Positions 33,050-41,441 of a stretch of DNA of 43,205 bases are shown here, one piece after another; positions within the stretch are counted from its first letter, which is position 1, and the number at the start of each line of letters is the position of its first letter. The DNA comes from Bacteroides sp. CAG:530. GTDB taxonomy: Bacteria; Bacteroidota; Bacteroidia; Bacteroidales; Bacteroidaceae. The position numbers and the translations under genes are program-made. The stretch is taken from positions 54,051-97,255 of the forward strand of contig FR881244.1 of assembly GCA_000434735.1 (NCBI GenBank), written 5' to 3'. The notes beneath the pieces are model-generated. The model was not told the DNA's origin and made no database searches. It saw only the letters and a list, made by a program, of their open reading frames with translations.

Positions 33050-33695
33050 ACGTTTCATACATCCCGTAACCCTGCTATTCCTACTCACGCTGGCGGCTGC
33101 GCTGATGTCGTGGGTGGGGAGTATTTACAGTTGGCAAGGCGTACAGAGTCTGCTCAGTGCCGAAGGTATGCGGTGGCTGCTGCGTAATGTAGTAAGCCTT
33201 CCGTGGTCGGCCTCTCTCATACGGCATCTGTTCATGCTGTCGTTTGGTGTGGGTCTGTGCGTACATTCGGGATGGTGGGCACTGTGTGTGCGACTTATTA
33301 CCCGTAAGGGTGGATGGTCGCGAAAAGAGCGTCGCGCCTGGGTGCTTAGCATGGTGGTAGGGATGATGTGGTTCGCTTTCTGCGCATGGCTTGCCTTCGG
33401 CTCGTCGGCTATCGTACGTAGCATAACCGGAGGTCTGCAAGGCTCGCCCTTCATGAGCGGACTCTCTTTTTTGTGCTCGTTGGGCCTCGGACTGACAGCG
33501 ATGATATACGGTTTTTCCGTCGATTTCTATCGTACCGACCGCGATGTCGTAAAAGGAATTTCCTATTGCTTCTCGCGTTTCTCCAGCCTTTGGGTAGCAC
33601 TGTTCTTCATAGCTTTGCTTCTTTCCATACTCCATTATACGGGGCTTGACGCATGGCTGAAAATAGATTGCTTCCATTCTTTGGTCTTCTTTTAG
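33042..33695 (+). CDS. Half-length AbgT-like membrane protein
   Basis: The 217-residue integral membrane protein has about five membrane segments (near 10-28, 62-80, 101-121, 138-157 and 184-205). Its start, HPVTLLFLLTLAAALMSWVG, and the segment QSLLSAEGMRWLLRNVVS (residues 35-52) closely resemble the N-terminus of AbgT-family p-aminobenzoyl-glutamate transporters or antibiotic exporters, which are about 500 residues. The second half of AbgT is absent, and no remnant follows before the next gene 50 nt away, so this is not a recent frameshift. It overlaps the response-regulator gene by 8 nt and is part of that operon. A sensing or accessory role for the two-component system is possible; transport alone seems unlikely. 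Confidence 0.65.
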   Translation: MNKRFIHPVTLLFLLTLAAALMSWVGSIYSWQGVQSLLSAEGMRWLLRNVVSLPWSASLIRHLFMLSFGVGLCVHSGWWALCVRLITRKGGWSRKERRAWVLSMVVGMMWFAFCAWLAFGSSAIVRSITGGLQGSPFMSGLSFLCSLGLGLTAMIYGFSVDFYRTDRDVVKGISYCFSRFSSLWVALFFIALLLSILHYTGLDAWLKIDCFHSLVFF

Positions 33696-33745
33696 AATAA
33701 ATTACGTATCTTAGCGACCTAAATAAATCATTAAATAAAATCAGT

Positions 33746-34852
33746 ATGAAAAAGATTTTGTATTTGGCGGGAGCCGGCCTTATGGCATTGGCATCTTGTC
33801 AGCAGCAGTCTGGATACACCATTAAAGGTACAATAGACGGTGCAAAAGACGGTGAGACAGTTTACTTGCAAGACTTTGCAGGCAATGAGTTGATAAAGAA
33901 AGACTCAACAATAGTTAAGAACGGTGCGTTCGAGTTTAAGGGAACTCCCGACTCGGTTACTACTATGCGTTACGTAACTTACGCTCAGGATGAGAATCAG
34001 ACGCTTATGATGGCGATGGTGTTCATTGAAAACGGTAACATCACTTTGAAGATGAATCAAGAAGCCAATGTAGTAAGCGGTACTAAGTGTAACGATGCTT
34101 ATCAGAACTTCATGACTCAGTATATCGACATAAACATGAGTATGCGTGAGCTTTATAACAAGATGAAATCTGACGCTACGCTTACAGCCGACAAGCGTGC
34201 TGAGATGGAAGCTGAGTTGAACCGTAAAGATAGTCTGGGTACAGCTATGGTATTCAATACTATAGAACAGAACATCAGTAACTTGGTAGGCGTACATTTG
34301 CTTACTAGTTTCGCACCGACTTTCGCTCCTGAAAAAGTAATGCCATTGCTCGATCAGATTCCTGCTGCATACGCTTCTTTGCCCGAAGTAAAGGGAATGA
34401 AAGAAGAAATGGCAGCTGTTGCTAGCACAATGGTAGGTAAGACTTTCGTAGATATAGTACAGAACACTCCCGACGGAAAGGAGTTGAAACTTTCTGATAT
34501 TGTTTCTGCCAACAAATATACATTGGTTGACTTCTGGGCAAGTTGGTGCGGTCCTTGTCGTCGTGAAATGCCGTCGGTAGTTGAGGCATATAAGGCATAT
34601 AAGGCAAAAGGTTTGGAAGTAGTCGGAGTATCTCTCGATACCGATATGGCTGCATGGAAGAAGGCTATCACCGACCTGAACATCACATGGCCTCAGATGT
34701 CAGACTTGAAGGGTTGGCAAAACGCTGGAGCTGCACTTTATGGCGTTCGCTCTATCCCTGCTACTGTCTTGATTAATCAGGAAGGTAAAATCGTTGCTCG
34801 AAATCTGCGTGGTGAAGAGTTGCTTACTAAGTTGGAAGAGTTGATGAAATAA
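33746..34852 (+). CDS. TlpA-like thioredoxin lipoprotein with DUF4369
   Basis: The 368-residue lipoprotein (lipobox LASC, Cys 18) has an N-terminal DUF4369-like beta domain (about 23-120: YTIKGTIDGAKDGETVYLQD), a helical middle and a C-terminal thioredoxin/AhpC-TSA-like domain (about 230-368). The active site is WCGPC in FWASWCGPCRREMPS, and the cis-Pro loop is SIPATVLI. It should act as a periplasmic thiol-disulfide reductant, for example for cytochrome c maturation or oxidised lipoproteins; the partner is not known. It is monocistronic, with a strong terminator after it. A TATCTTAG element near 33705 may be its -7 box. Confidence 0.9.
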   Translation: MKKILYLAGAGLMALASCQQQSGYTIKGTIDGAKDGETVYLQDFAGNELIKKDSTIVKNGAFEFKGTPDSVTTMRYVTYAQDENQTLMMAMVFIENGNITLKMNQEANVVSGTKCNDAYQNFMTQYIDINMSMRELYNKMKSDATLTADKRAEMEAELNRKDSLGTAMVFNTIEQNISNLVGVHLLTSFAPTFAPEKVMPLLDQIPAAYASLPEVKGMKEEMAAVASTMVGKTFVDIVQNTPDGKELKLSDIVSANKYTLVDFWASWCGPCRREMPSVVEAYKAYKAKGLEVVGVSLDTDMAAWKKAITDLNITWPQMSDLKGWQNAGAALYGVRSIPATVLINQEGKIVARNLRGEELLTKLEELMK

Positions 34853-34870
34853 GATTTTTCTGTCTTTATA

Positions 34871-34923
34871 AATTTAGGCTGTAGTCTCCATTTTTGTGGA
34901 GGTTACAGCCTAAATTGTTTTAT
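34871..34923 (+). terminator. Terminator after the TlpA-like gene
   Basis: The arms at 34871-34890 and 34897-34916 pair at 18 of 20 positions around the loop TTTTTG, followed by GTTTTATT. The 206 bp from here to 35129 hold no ORF; TATTTTTG at 35036-35043 is a possible -7 element for the kinase gene. Confidence 0.85.
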
Positions 34924-35129
34924 TGTCTTAATAGTGTGTAAAACTGTGTTTTCATCTCCTTTGTTAGGCCTGACAGAATTGTATTTAATTTGGGTAAAAA
35001 AGGACTCCGAAAATACATTCAGTCATTTTTATATTTATTTTTGTTCTGAGATAAAGAATTTAAGGAATCAGATTTATTATCGTAAATGGATATAATTAAC
35101 CATGAAGTGAAAAACTAATAAGTTATAAT

Positions 35130-37082
35130 ATGGCAGAGCTTAAACAAGGTTGCACGCTAAAAAATGGGAAATACAAAGTCGTCAAGACTTTAGGACAAGG
35201 TAGCTTTGGTATTACCTATCTTGCTACAACACGTGTCTCAATGGACGGTCAATTAGGTAAGTTGGATGTAGATGTGAATGTTACTATTAAGGAGTTCTTT
35301 ATGTGTGATTACAGTAGTAGGGCTGTTGATGGCATAAGTGTAGAAAGAACTAATAGTTCATTGGTTAAGAATTATCAAAACAAGTTTCAGCGTGAAGCGA
35401 TTAACCTCTCAAAGTTGCATCATCCTAATATAGTGAAAGTTCTGGAGGTGTTTGATGAAAACAATACAACTTACTATGTGATGGAGTTTATTGACGGTGT
35501 AACTGTTGATGATTATATAAAAAAAGAAGGAAAACTTTCAGCCGAAGAATCACTTAAAATCACAAAAGAGGTTTGTTTTGCATTGGCCTATATGCATAGG
35601 CATAATATGCTTCATCTTGATTTGAAACCAAAGAATATTATGCGTAATAATGAGGGGCATATTTTCTTGATTGATTTTGGCTTGGCGAAACAGTATAAAG
35701 AAAATGGTGAGCCAGAGTCGAGTACAACAATAGGACTTGGAACTCTTGGATATGCACCTATAGAGCAGGCTAATTATAAAAGTGACGGTACACTTCCTGC
35801 TACCCTCGATGTTTATGCATTAGGAGCTTCGCTTTATAAAATGCTAACCGGCAAGACCCCACCAGAGTCATCGCTTGTCTTAAATGATGGTTTACCGTTG
35901 ACTGTACTGCAACAGGCAAATGTTGAAGATAAGGTTATTGCCATAGTCGCCAAAGCAATGTCACCGATAAAAAAAGACCGATATCAAACGGTGAATGCAT
36001 TATCAGAAGCAATTTCGGCAGTTCTGTTATCAGATGATGAATCAACATTTGTTCAAAACCACGAAAAAGATACTATCAATGGCAAAGAATCCATATGCGA
36101 AGACGTGGAGCAACACGATTCTGCCCATAAAAACAGAGTTGTAGATGAAAATGAATCATCATACAATGAAAAGAAAGAACCTGTAATTTTGAAAAAACGC
36201 ATGTTGCTGCTGATTGTTCTGGGCGTGCTTTTGGTTATATTACCTATTTGTTGGAGGGTTTACAATAATTATTCATCTAAAGTCAGGGCCGAAGAAGAGG
36301 TAAGTATGTATAAAAAAGCATTAGCCTCAAAAGACGCCCTAGTGGTTCAAAAATATCTAACCGAATTTGTTGATGCGTCTGATGCACATAAAGCAAAAGC
36401 GAAACAGCGTTATGAGAAATTAAAAATGGTAGACTATATAGACAAGCATATGATGAATATTCCAATGGGGACTGCACCAAATTATGGAATTTATTATCGT
36501 TATGTAAGTGGTGATGATTGGGTTTATTATAAAGTTGGCAGTGGTGAGGGAGGAACTGTTGCTGCATACCAATTGTTTCAGTATGAAGTCACTAATAAGA
36601 TATGGAAAACCATAATGGGGGATTATCCGGCAGAAGATAATAATAAGCCTGTAAATGTATCATATGAAGATTGCCTGGTGTTCATTAAGAAACTTAATGA
36701 ATTGTCCGATAAGAAGTATAGACTGCCTACAATTGCAGAATGGCTTTTGGCTGCCAAACCAGATTCAGGCAATAAAATAAGTAAGTTAGGATGGTTTAGA
36801 GAATCTGGACATTCTTTACATGATGTTGGATTGAAAGCTCCCAACTCATATGGTCTTTATGATATGTTAGGCAATGTACATGAATGGTGTCAGGAAAGAT
36901 TCAATATAAATAATAGTGAGACGCAAGTATCAAGTTCTATTAATGGGCATTTCGCAGCAGAATGCGGAGGGCATTTTGATGCACATGTTAATTCATTCCC
37001 CTATTTTTCTGGAGCAGAGATTGATGCTGTTGGTAATTGCAACTCAGTAACAGGATTTAGAATAGCAAGAGACATTAATTGA
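35130..37082 (+). CDS. Membrane Ser/Thr protein kinase fused to a SUMF1-like domain
   Basis: The 650-residue protein has a Hanks-type kinase (about 10-300): G-loop GQGSFG 22-27, Lys 54 in TIKEF, catalytic D164 in HLDLKPKN and DFG at 182-184. The usual HRD Arg is Leu, making it a non-RD kinase. The activation segment ends in YAPIEQ (208-213). A membrane segment lies at 356-375, and a C-terminal formylglycine-generating-enzyme/SUMF1-like domain at about 440-650 with YEVTNKIWK, YRLPTIAEW, LGNVHEW and TGFRIAR. The Cys pair needed for sulfatase activation is not seen, so this domain is probably a binding module outside the cytoplasm. The gene is more AT-rich than its neighbours, suggesting transfer. 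Confidence 0.88.
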   Translation: MAELKQGCTLKNGKYKVVKTLGQGSFGITYLATTRVSMDGQLGKLDVDVNVTIKEFFMCDYSSRAVDGISVERTNSSLVKNYQNKFQREAINLSKLHHPNIVKVLEVFDENNTTYYVMEFIDGVTVDDYIKKEGKLSAEESLKITKEVCFALAYMHRHNMLHLDLKPKNIMRNNEGHIFLIDFGLAKQYKENGEPESSTTIGLGTLGYAPIEQANYKSDGTLPATLDVYALGASLYKMLTGKTPPESSLVLNDGLPLTVLQQANVEDKVIAIVAKAMSPIKKDRYQTVNALSEAISAVLLSDDESTFVQNHEKDTINGKESICEDVEQHDSAHKNRVVDENESSYNEKKEPVILKKRMLLLIVLGVLLVILPICWRVYNNYSSKVRAEEEVSMYKKALASKDALVVQKYLTEFVDASDAHKAKAKQRYEKLKMVDYIDKHMMNIPMGTAPNYGIYYRYVSGDDWVYYKVGSGEGGTVAAYQLFQYEVTNKIWKTIMGDYPAEDNNKPVNVSYEDCLVFIKKLNELSDKKYRLPTIAEWLLAAKPDSGNKISKLGWFRESGHSLHDVGLKAPNSYGLYDMLGNVHEWCQERFNINNSETQVSSSINGHFAAECGGHFDAHVNSFPYFSGAEIDAVGNCNSVTGFRIARDIN

Positions 37083-37083
37083 A

Positions 37084-37239
37084 ATGCAATATCGGTGGGT
37101 GAATTCTTTGGGATTCATTTTAATTTTGAAAGTTATAAGAAAACGTGCTGCTCAATTTATTCGTCAACGTTTACCAGAAATGACTTTAGGTCAGCTGATG
37201 AATGTGGTTTATCCATTATCTATGCTCGAAAGGGAATAA
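37084..37239 (+). CDS. Candidate 51-residue ORF after the kinase
   Basis: An ORF starting at the ATG one base after the kinase stop encodes MQYRWVNSLGFILILKVIRK followed by RAAQFIRQRLPEMTLGQLMN and a short end. It has a hydrophobic stretch followed by basic residues. No family is recognised. The tight spacing could mean translational coupling, but it may equally be the end of a decayed gene, and a second frame in the same place is also open. Its reality is uncertain. Confidence 0.35.
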   Translation: MQYRWVNSLGFILILKVIRKRAAQFIRQRLPEMTLGQLMNVVYPLSMLERE

Positions 37240-37337
37240 CAAGAGATGTAAAGATTAAAGCGACGTACAGTTTGTGAAGTAATCAAGAAAGTTTCCCATC
37301 TTCCTATTCGCCTGAAAGTCTGCTACAAGCCAATAAA

Positions 37338-37418
37338 AACATTGCGGTGATTCATTTGAACCATCGCAATGTTTCGATTCAACCATCGCAATGTTTTGTT
37401 TGAACCATCGCAATGATT
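37338..37418. repeat. Three 22-bp tandem repeats with one inverted copy
   Basis: AACCATCGCAATGTTT or a variant starts at 37359, 37381 and 37403 (the last as AACCATCGCAATGATT), exactly 22 bp apart. An inverted copy, AAACATTGCGGTGATT, lies at 37338-37353, so the first direct copy can fold with it into a hairpin. The array sits between the kinase region (plus) and the convergent FemAB-like gene and may be a terminator-associated repeat. It has no CRISPR-type unique spacers. Confidence 0.8.
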
Positions 37419-37450
37419 TGTACACCGTGCATCAGTAACGATGTATGCGG

Positions 37451-38455
37451 TTATACGTAGATTTTAATAAGAAGCTTATTCAGCCAGTTCCAGCGGAGCT
37501 TGTACCAGCGGCGGGTGCTCATCTGTTTTCCGCCAAACCGAAGTATGAAGTCGCGGTAGCCGTAGTTGGCGAACGGTAGTCCGGCATCGATGAACTCAAA
37601 GTGCTCAAATCCGCGCTGACGGGCGTCGGTCATGGCACCCCATATACATAATACGCCGGGATAATTCAGCGGATAACTCTTACGCAGTCCGGCAGAGAAC
37701 ATCAGGTAACTGGTGTCTTTTGAGAAGAGGCATACCGAGCCGCCTATTATCTTGTCTTTCAGCTTAACCAAGTAGATTTTACCGAAGCGTTCTCCCTCGG
37801 GGTGCTCTAATAGGCTGATGAAAAACTTCAGGTCGGGCAGGTGGTGATTGATTTTCGAACTATAGTATTTCTTCAGCATGGTGAAGAACTCCGTCACTTC
37901 GTCGCGCGTATGCGCTATACTGATTACGGAACCGTTTTTCAGCCCACGCTGAATTTGCCGCTTGCGCGAGTTGCTCATCCACTTGTCTATGGCGTTGTGA
38001 TGGATGGAATTTCGAATTCTGAGCCAGCGCATCGGGAAGTAACCGTTCTCTCTGAAATAGCGGTAGCCGAACAACGGTTCTTCTATATTTCGGAACTCCA
38101 GAGTAAAGGCATGAACGTCGAGTTTCTGAGTAAGATACGTCAGCATCTCGTTGAAGATTTGCTCTTGTTTTATCTTACGTTTGTTTGGAGCGTCGTCGGG
38201 CGAAGCGGGCAAGAAATATTCGCCTACACCGTAGATATACGTTCTGTCGGCCAGGGTAGGGAGGCGGAAACTGCGGCGTGTAATACATAGCATCTTAGCT
38301 ATGGGAGTACCGTTGTCGCTGGCTACCAACAGCGTAGGAGAGTAGCCCGATGTCTGCTCGAATATCTGGAACAATGCGGTAGAGTGGAACACATCGTTTC
38401 CGGGCAGTGGCGGGATGTCTTTAGAACGCTTGTATGTAGTAAGGCGGATAATCAT
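37451..38455 (-). CDS. FemAB/GNAT-type acyltransferase
   Basis: The 334-residue cytosolic protein has the fold pattern of the FemAB/acetyltransferase-6 group: an N-terminal region with NDVFHSTALFQIFEQTSGYS, a middle with SNSRKRQIQRGLKNGSVIS (the charged stretch common in these proteins), and a second GNAT-like half with KLKDKIIGGSVCLF, YLMFSAGLRKSYPLNYPGVL and FEHFEFIDAGLPFANYGY. FemAB-like enzymes transfer aminoacyl or acyl groups, for example in peptidoglycan or exopolysaccharide synthesis; the acceptor here is unknown. It is divergent from the nitroreductase operon, and TATATTTG at 38541-38548 on the minus strand may be its -7 element. Confidence 0.8.
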   Translation of the reverse strand: MIIRLTTYKRSKDIPPLPGNDVFHSTALFQIFEQTSGYSPTLLVASDNGTPIAKMLCITRRSFRLPTLADRTYIYGVGEYFLPASPDDAPNKRKIKQEQIFNEMLTYLTQKLDVHAFTLEFRNIEEPLFGYRYFRENGYFPMRWLRIRNSIHHNAIDKWMSNSRKRQIQRGLKNGSVISIAHTRDEVTEFFTMLKKYYSSKINHHLPDLKFFISLLEHPEGERFGKIYLVKLKDKIIGGSVCLFSKDTSYLMFSAGLRKSYPLNYPGVLCIWGAMTDARQRGFEHFEFIDAGLPFANYGYRDFILRFGGKQMSTRRWYKLRWNWLNKLLIKIYV

Positions 38456-38556
38456 AATAATACCTCTTTAAATAATTTATTCCGATCGGGACCGCAGTAT
38501 AAAGAAGCTGCGCGTGGGGTGGTGTGCGTTGTCTTTTTCGCAAATATATGTTTTTT

Positions 38557-38588
38557 TTTGAGCATTACGTCGAATAAAATTATATTTG
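38557..38588 (+). promoter_or_regulatory. Promoter of the nitroreductase-maf operon
   Basis: TTTG at 38557-38560, a 20-nt spacer and TATATTTG at 38581-38588 match the Bacteroidetes promoter consensus fully. The transcript should start near 38595, 20 nt before the start codon, which supports the ATG at 38615. Confidence 0.85.
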
Positions 38589-38614
38589 TACTGAAAAAAG
38601 TAACAGAATTGATT

Positions 38615-39154
38615 ATGAATAGTTTTAGTGATTTGATAAAACAGCGCCGCAGTATGCGTAAGTTTACCGATAAGGAGCTTACACAAGATGAGGTGGTGCT
38701 CTTGCTCAAGGCTGCTCTTATGTCGCCTTCGTCAAAGCGCAGTAATTGCTGGCAGTTCGTGGTAGTCGATGATAAGGAAACGCTCGATAAGTTGTCGCGT
38801 TGCAAGGAGGCTGGTGCTTCGTTCCTGAAAGACGCTCCGCTTGCCATCGTGGTGTTGGCCGATCCGTTGGCCAGCGATGTGTGGATAGAAGACGCTTCTG
38901 TAGCTTCCATCATGATACAGTTGCAGGCAGAAGATATGGGATTGGGCAGTTGCTGGATTCAGGTGCGCGAACGCTTCGGGGCAGACGGCGTGCCGGCTAA
39001 TGAATACGTGCATAACGTGCTCGATATTCCTCTTCAGCTTCAGGTGTTGTCTATCATTGCTGTGGGACATAAGGGAATGGAACGTAAGCCGTTCGACGAG
39101 TCTCATCTGCAGTGGGAGAAAGTGCATATCAATAAATATAACGGGGGAGAGTAA
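38615..39154 (+). CDS. Nitroreductase-family flavoprotein
   Basis: The 179-residue protein is a nitroreductase-type FMN oxidoreductase. The start MNSFSDLIKQRRSMRKFTDK gives the conserved RRSxRxF FMN-binding motif. PSSKRSNCWQFVVVDD, DASVASIMIQLQAEDMGLGSC and the C-terminal IIAVGHKG are also typical. Such enzymes reduce nitro compounds, quinones or enones with NAD(P)H; the natural substrate is unknown. The ATG at 38615 is chosen because it follows the consensus promoter by a short leader; the much longer upstream reading frame is rejected because it spans that promoter. It is the first gene of an operon with a small membrane protein 2 nt after its stop. Confidence 0.9.
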   Translation: MNSFSDLIKQRRSMRKFTDKELTQDEVVLLLKAALMSPSSKRSNCWQFVVVDDKETLDKLSRCKEAGASFLKDAPLAIVVLADPLASDVWIEDASVASIMIQLQAEDMGLGSCWIQVRERFGADGVPANEYVHNVLDIPLQLQVLSIIAVGHKGMERKPFDESHLQWEKVHINKYNGGE

Positions 39155-39156
39155 CC

Positions 39157-39489
39157 GTGGCGGCAAGTGCATCGAATCATAAAGATACTTATAGGGCTAC
39201 GGCTGTGTTTTTGGCGCTGATGGGGGTACTTTATCTCATCGATCGCCTGGTGGGTTTCAACTCGCTGGGGTTGCCATGGGTTATACAGAAAGATACCATG
39301 CTGCTCTACGCCGCCATCGTCTTTTTATGGTTTAAGTCCGATAAGTCTGTCGGCATTGTTCTGGCTGGTATTTGGTTGATACAGAATATCGGGTTGGTAG
39401 TCTCTCTTTTAGGGCATATGTCTGGCTACTTGCTTCCGGTGGCATTGCTGCTGATAGGCATATTGCTGTATTGGCTTTCTTCGCGTTGA
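39157..39489 (+). CDS. Small inner-membrane protein of unknown function
   Basis: The 110-residue protein has three or four predicted membrane segments (TAVFLALMGVLYLIDRLVGF, MLLYAAIVFLWF, VGIVLAGIWLIQNIGLVVSL, LLPVALLLIGILLYWL). No family is recognised. It starts at GTG, supported by the upstream GGGGGAGA, one of the few good Shine-Dalgarno sequences here. It sits 2 nt after the nitroreductase stop and 13 nt before the DUF2520-like gene, so it is translated from the same operon. A role in the envelope is all that can be said. Confidence 0.75.
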   Translation: MAASASNHKDTYRATAVFLALMGVLYLIDRLVGFNSLGLPWVIQKDTMLLYAAIVFLWFKSDKSVGIVLAGIWLIQNIGLVVSLLGHMSGYLLPVALLLIGILLYWLSSR

Positions 39490-39502
39490 TATAATATAGA
39501 TT

Positions 39503-40279
39503 ATGGAAAAAATTGTTTTGATAGGTGCTGGCAATGTAGCTACTCATCTTGGCATGGTGTTGCAGAAGTCGGGTCATGACGTGATGCAGGTATATAGCCG
39601 TACAGAGGAGTCGGCACGTGCTTTGGCCGATAAGTTGGGCTGCCGTTTTACTACCTCTATCGCTGAGGTGTTGCCCGACGCTACATTATATATCGTATCG
39701 GTAAAAGACGATGCGCTGGCATCTCTGCTTCCGCAGCTTACCGCCCGAAACGCTGATGCGCTCTTTGTTCATACGGCAGGCAGCGTAAGCATAGATGTAT
39801 GGAGCGGACTGACACGCCGATATGGGGTGCTTTATCCGATGCAGACTTTCAGCAAGGCTCGTGAGGTTGATTTCTCTACCGTTTCGTTCTTTGTTGAGGC
39901 TTCGTGCCCGGAAGATGTAGATTTGCTTATAGCATTGGCTTCTGGTTTTGGAAGCAAGGTGTATCAAGCCACTTCGGCTCAGCGTAAATACCTGCATATA
40001 GCGGCGGTGTTCTCATGCAACTTCGCCAACCACATGTATGCCGTGGCAGCACATTTGTTGGCCGAGCATGGTCTGCCATTCGATGCCATGCTTCCCCTCA
40101 TTGACGAGACGGCACGAAAAGTGCATCAGTTGCCTCCGGTAGAAGCGCAGACTGGTCCCGCCGTGCGTAATGACAAAGCGGTTATGGATTCGCATCTCGC
40201 TATGCTTTCTGCTGAGCCGGAACTGGCGGAACTGTATCGTTTGATAAGCCAAGATATACATTCGTTTGACAAGAAATAA
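39503..40279 (+). CDS. DUF2520/Rossmann-like dehydrogenase
   Basis: The 258-residue protein has an N-terminal Rossmann fold (IVLIGAGNVATHLGMVLQKS, residues 4-23, with GxGxxA) and a C-terminal helical DUF2520-like domain (about 120-250) with HIAAVFSCNFANHMYAVA. It belongs to the F420-dependent NADP reductase/6-phosphogluconate-like superfamily, but its reaction is unknown. It is found in many Bacteroidetes beside a KdsC-like phosphatase and maf, as here. It lies 13 nt after the membrane gene and 9 nt before the phosphatase gene, consistent with one operon. Confidence 0.85.
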   Translation: MEKIVLIGAGNVATHLGMVLQKSGHDVMQVYSRTEESARALADKLGCRFTTSIAEVLPDATLYIVSVKDDALASLLPQLTARNADALFVHTAGSVSIDVWSGLTRRYGVLYPMQTFSKAREVDFSTVSFFVEASCPEDVDLLIALASGFGSKVYQATSAQRKYLHIAAVFSCNFANHMYAVAAHLLAEHGLPFDAMLPLIDETARKVHQLPPVEAQTGPAVRNDKAVMDSHLAMLSAEPELAELYRLISQDIHSFDKK

Positions 40280-40288
40280 GTTCGGAAT

Positions 40289-40807
40289 ATGATAGATTAC
40301 GATTTGACAAAGATAAAAGCGTTGATTTTCGACGTGGATGGTGTGCTTAGTGCCGAAACCATTACCCTTCATCCTAACGGTGAGCCCATGCGTACCGTGA
40401 ACATTAAAGACGGATACGCCCTGCAGCTCGCAGTGAAATGCGGATTGCATGTGGCCATTATCACCGGAGGCCGTACAGAGGCGGTGCGCAAGCGTTATGA
40501 AGGCTTGGGCATAAAGGATGTTTACTTAGGTGCTGCCGTAAAGACGCGCGAGTTCGATCATTTTATGGATAAGTACCAGCTGAATCCTGAGGAGGTGCTT
40601 TACATGGGCGATGATATCCCCGATTATGAAGTGCTCCGCTTGGTTGGTTTGCCATGCTGTCCTGCCGATGCGGCTCCAGAGATAAAGGCTATCTGCCGCT
40701 ATGTATCTCATCGCAACGGTGGCTACGGATGCGGACGCGATGTAGTAGAACAGGTGCTTCGTGCTCAGGAAAGATGGATGTCGCACGAGGACGCTTTCGG
40801 ATGGTAA
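40289..40807 (+). CDS. KdsC-like HAD phosphatase
   Basis: The 172-residue protein is a class C0 HAD phosphatase resembling 3-deoxy-D-manno-octulosonate 8-phosphate phosphatase. Motif I is FDVDGVLS with nucleophile D15 and D17. TGGRTE provides motif II, and GDDIPDYEVL motif III. It has the family length and no cap domain, so it would act as a tetramer. KdsC removes phosphate from Kdo-8-P on the way to lipid A-core; closely related enzymes act on other sugar phosphates. It begins 9 nt after the DUF2520 gene and precedes maf by 26 nt. Confidence 0.87.
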   Translation: MIDYDLTKIKALIFDVDGVLSAETITLHPNGEPMRTVNIKDGYALQLAVKCGLHVAIITGGRTEAVRKRYEGLGIKDVYLGAAVKTREFDHFMDKYQLNPEEVLYMGDDIPDYEVLRLVGLPCCPADAAPEIKAICRYVSHRNGGYGCGRDVVEQVLRAQERWMSHEDAFGW

Positions 40808-40833
40808 GAATCGGATTTTAAAAAGACAGTGAA

Positions 40834-41415
40834 ATGCTTGATAATTTAAAGAAATACAAAGTTATATTGGCATCCAACTCTCCGCGCCGAAAGGAGTTGC
40901 TCTCTGGCTTGGGCTTGGAATATGAGGTAAAGGTGATGCCCGGAATTGACGAGACGTATCCCGACACCTTGCCTACAGAAGAGGTGCCTGTATACATAGC
41001 TCGCGAAAAGGCTGAGGCTTACCGTAAGTCTATAGCAGAAGATGAGCTGATTATTACTGCCGATACGGTAGTTTGCATAGATGGCGAGGTTTTAGGAAAG
41101 CCGGCTGATGAGGCCGAGGCTCATGCTATGCTGAGAAAGTTGGCGGGTCGTACTCATCTGGTGATAACGGGAGTCTGTCTTACAACCGCACAGTTCCAGA
41201 AGAGTTTTGCGGCTGTTACAGAGGTCACCTTCGACCAGCTGACTGACGAAGAAATAAGTTTCTACGTAGAGAAGTATCGTCCGTTCGACAAGGCCGGAGC
41301 ATACGGTGTTCAGGAATGGATAGGTTACGTAGGTGTAACCGGAATGAACGGCTCGTTCTATAATGTGATGGGTCTTCCGGTGCAGAGACTTTATCAGGAG
41401 TTGAAGAAACTCTGA
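40834..41415 (+). CDS. maf: Maf-family nucleotide pyrophosphatase
   Basis: The 193-residue protein has the Maf signatures SNSPRRKELL at 15-24, ITADTVV, GKPAD and FDKAGAYGVQEW. Maf proteins hydrolyse non-canonical or ordinary nucleoside triphosphates such as dTTP, UTP and modified bases and were first described as septum formation inhibitors. It is the last gene of the operon. A long hairpin element starts 27 nt after its stop and separates it from the convergent AlaX-like gene. Confidence 0.94.
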   Translation: MLDNLKKYKVILASNSPRRKELLSGLGLEYEVKVMPGIDETYPDTLPTEEVPVYIAREKAEAYRKSIAEDELIITADTVVCIDGEVLGKPADEAEAHAMLRKLAGRTHLVITGVCLTTAQFQKSFAAVTEVTFDQLTDEEISFYVEKYRPFDKAGAYGVQEWIGYVGVTGMNGSFYNVMGLPVQRLYQELKKL

Positions 41416-41441
41416 CAGTGACTTATATCATTTGAAAATAG

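Noticed and set aside
33081..33677. 198-residue open frame antisense to the AbgT-like gene
   Set aside because: Low-complexity His/Arg-rich translation; the plus-strand frame has membrane segments and an operon overlap.
37338..37418. CRISPR array
   Set aside because: Repeats are 22 bp apart with about 6 bp between conserved cores, so there is no room for spacers, and no cas gene is present.
38384..38614. Long N-terminal extension of the nitroreductase
   Set aside because: The extension covers the consensus promoter at 38557-38588; the conserved protein starts at the ATG at 38615.
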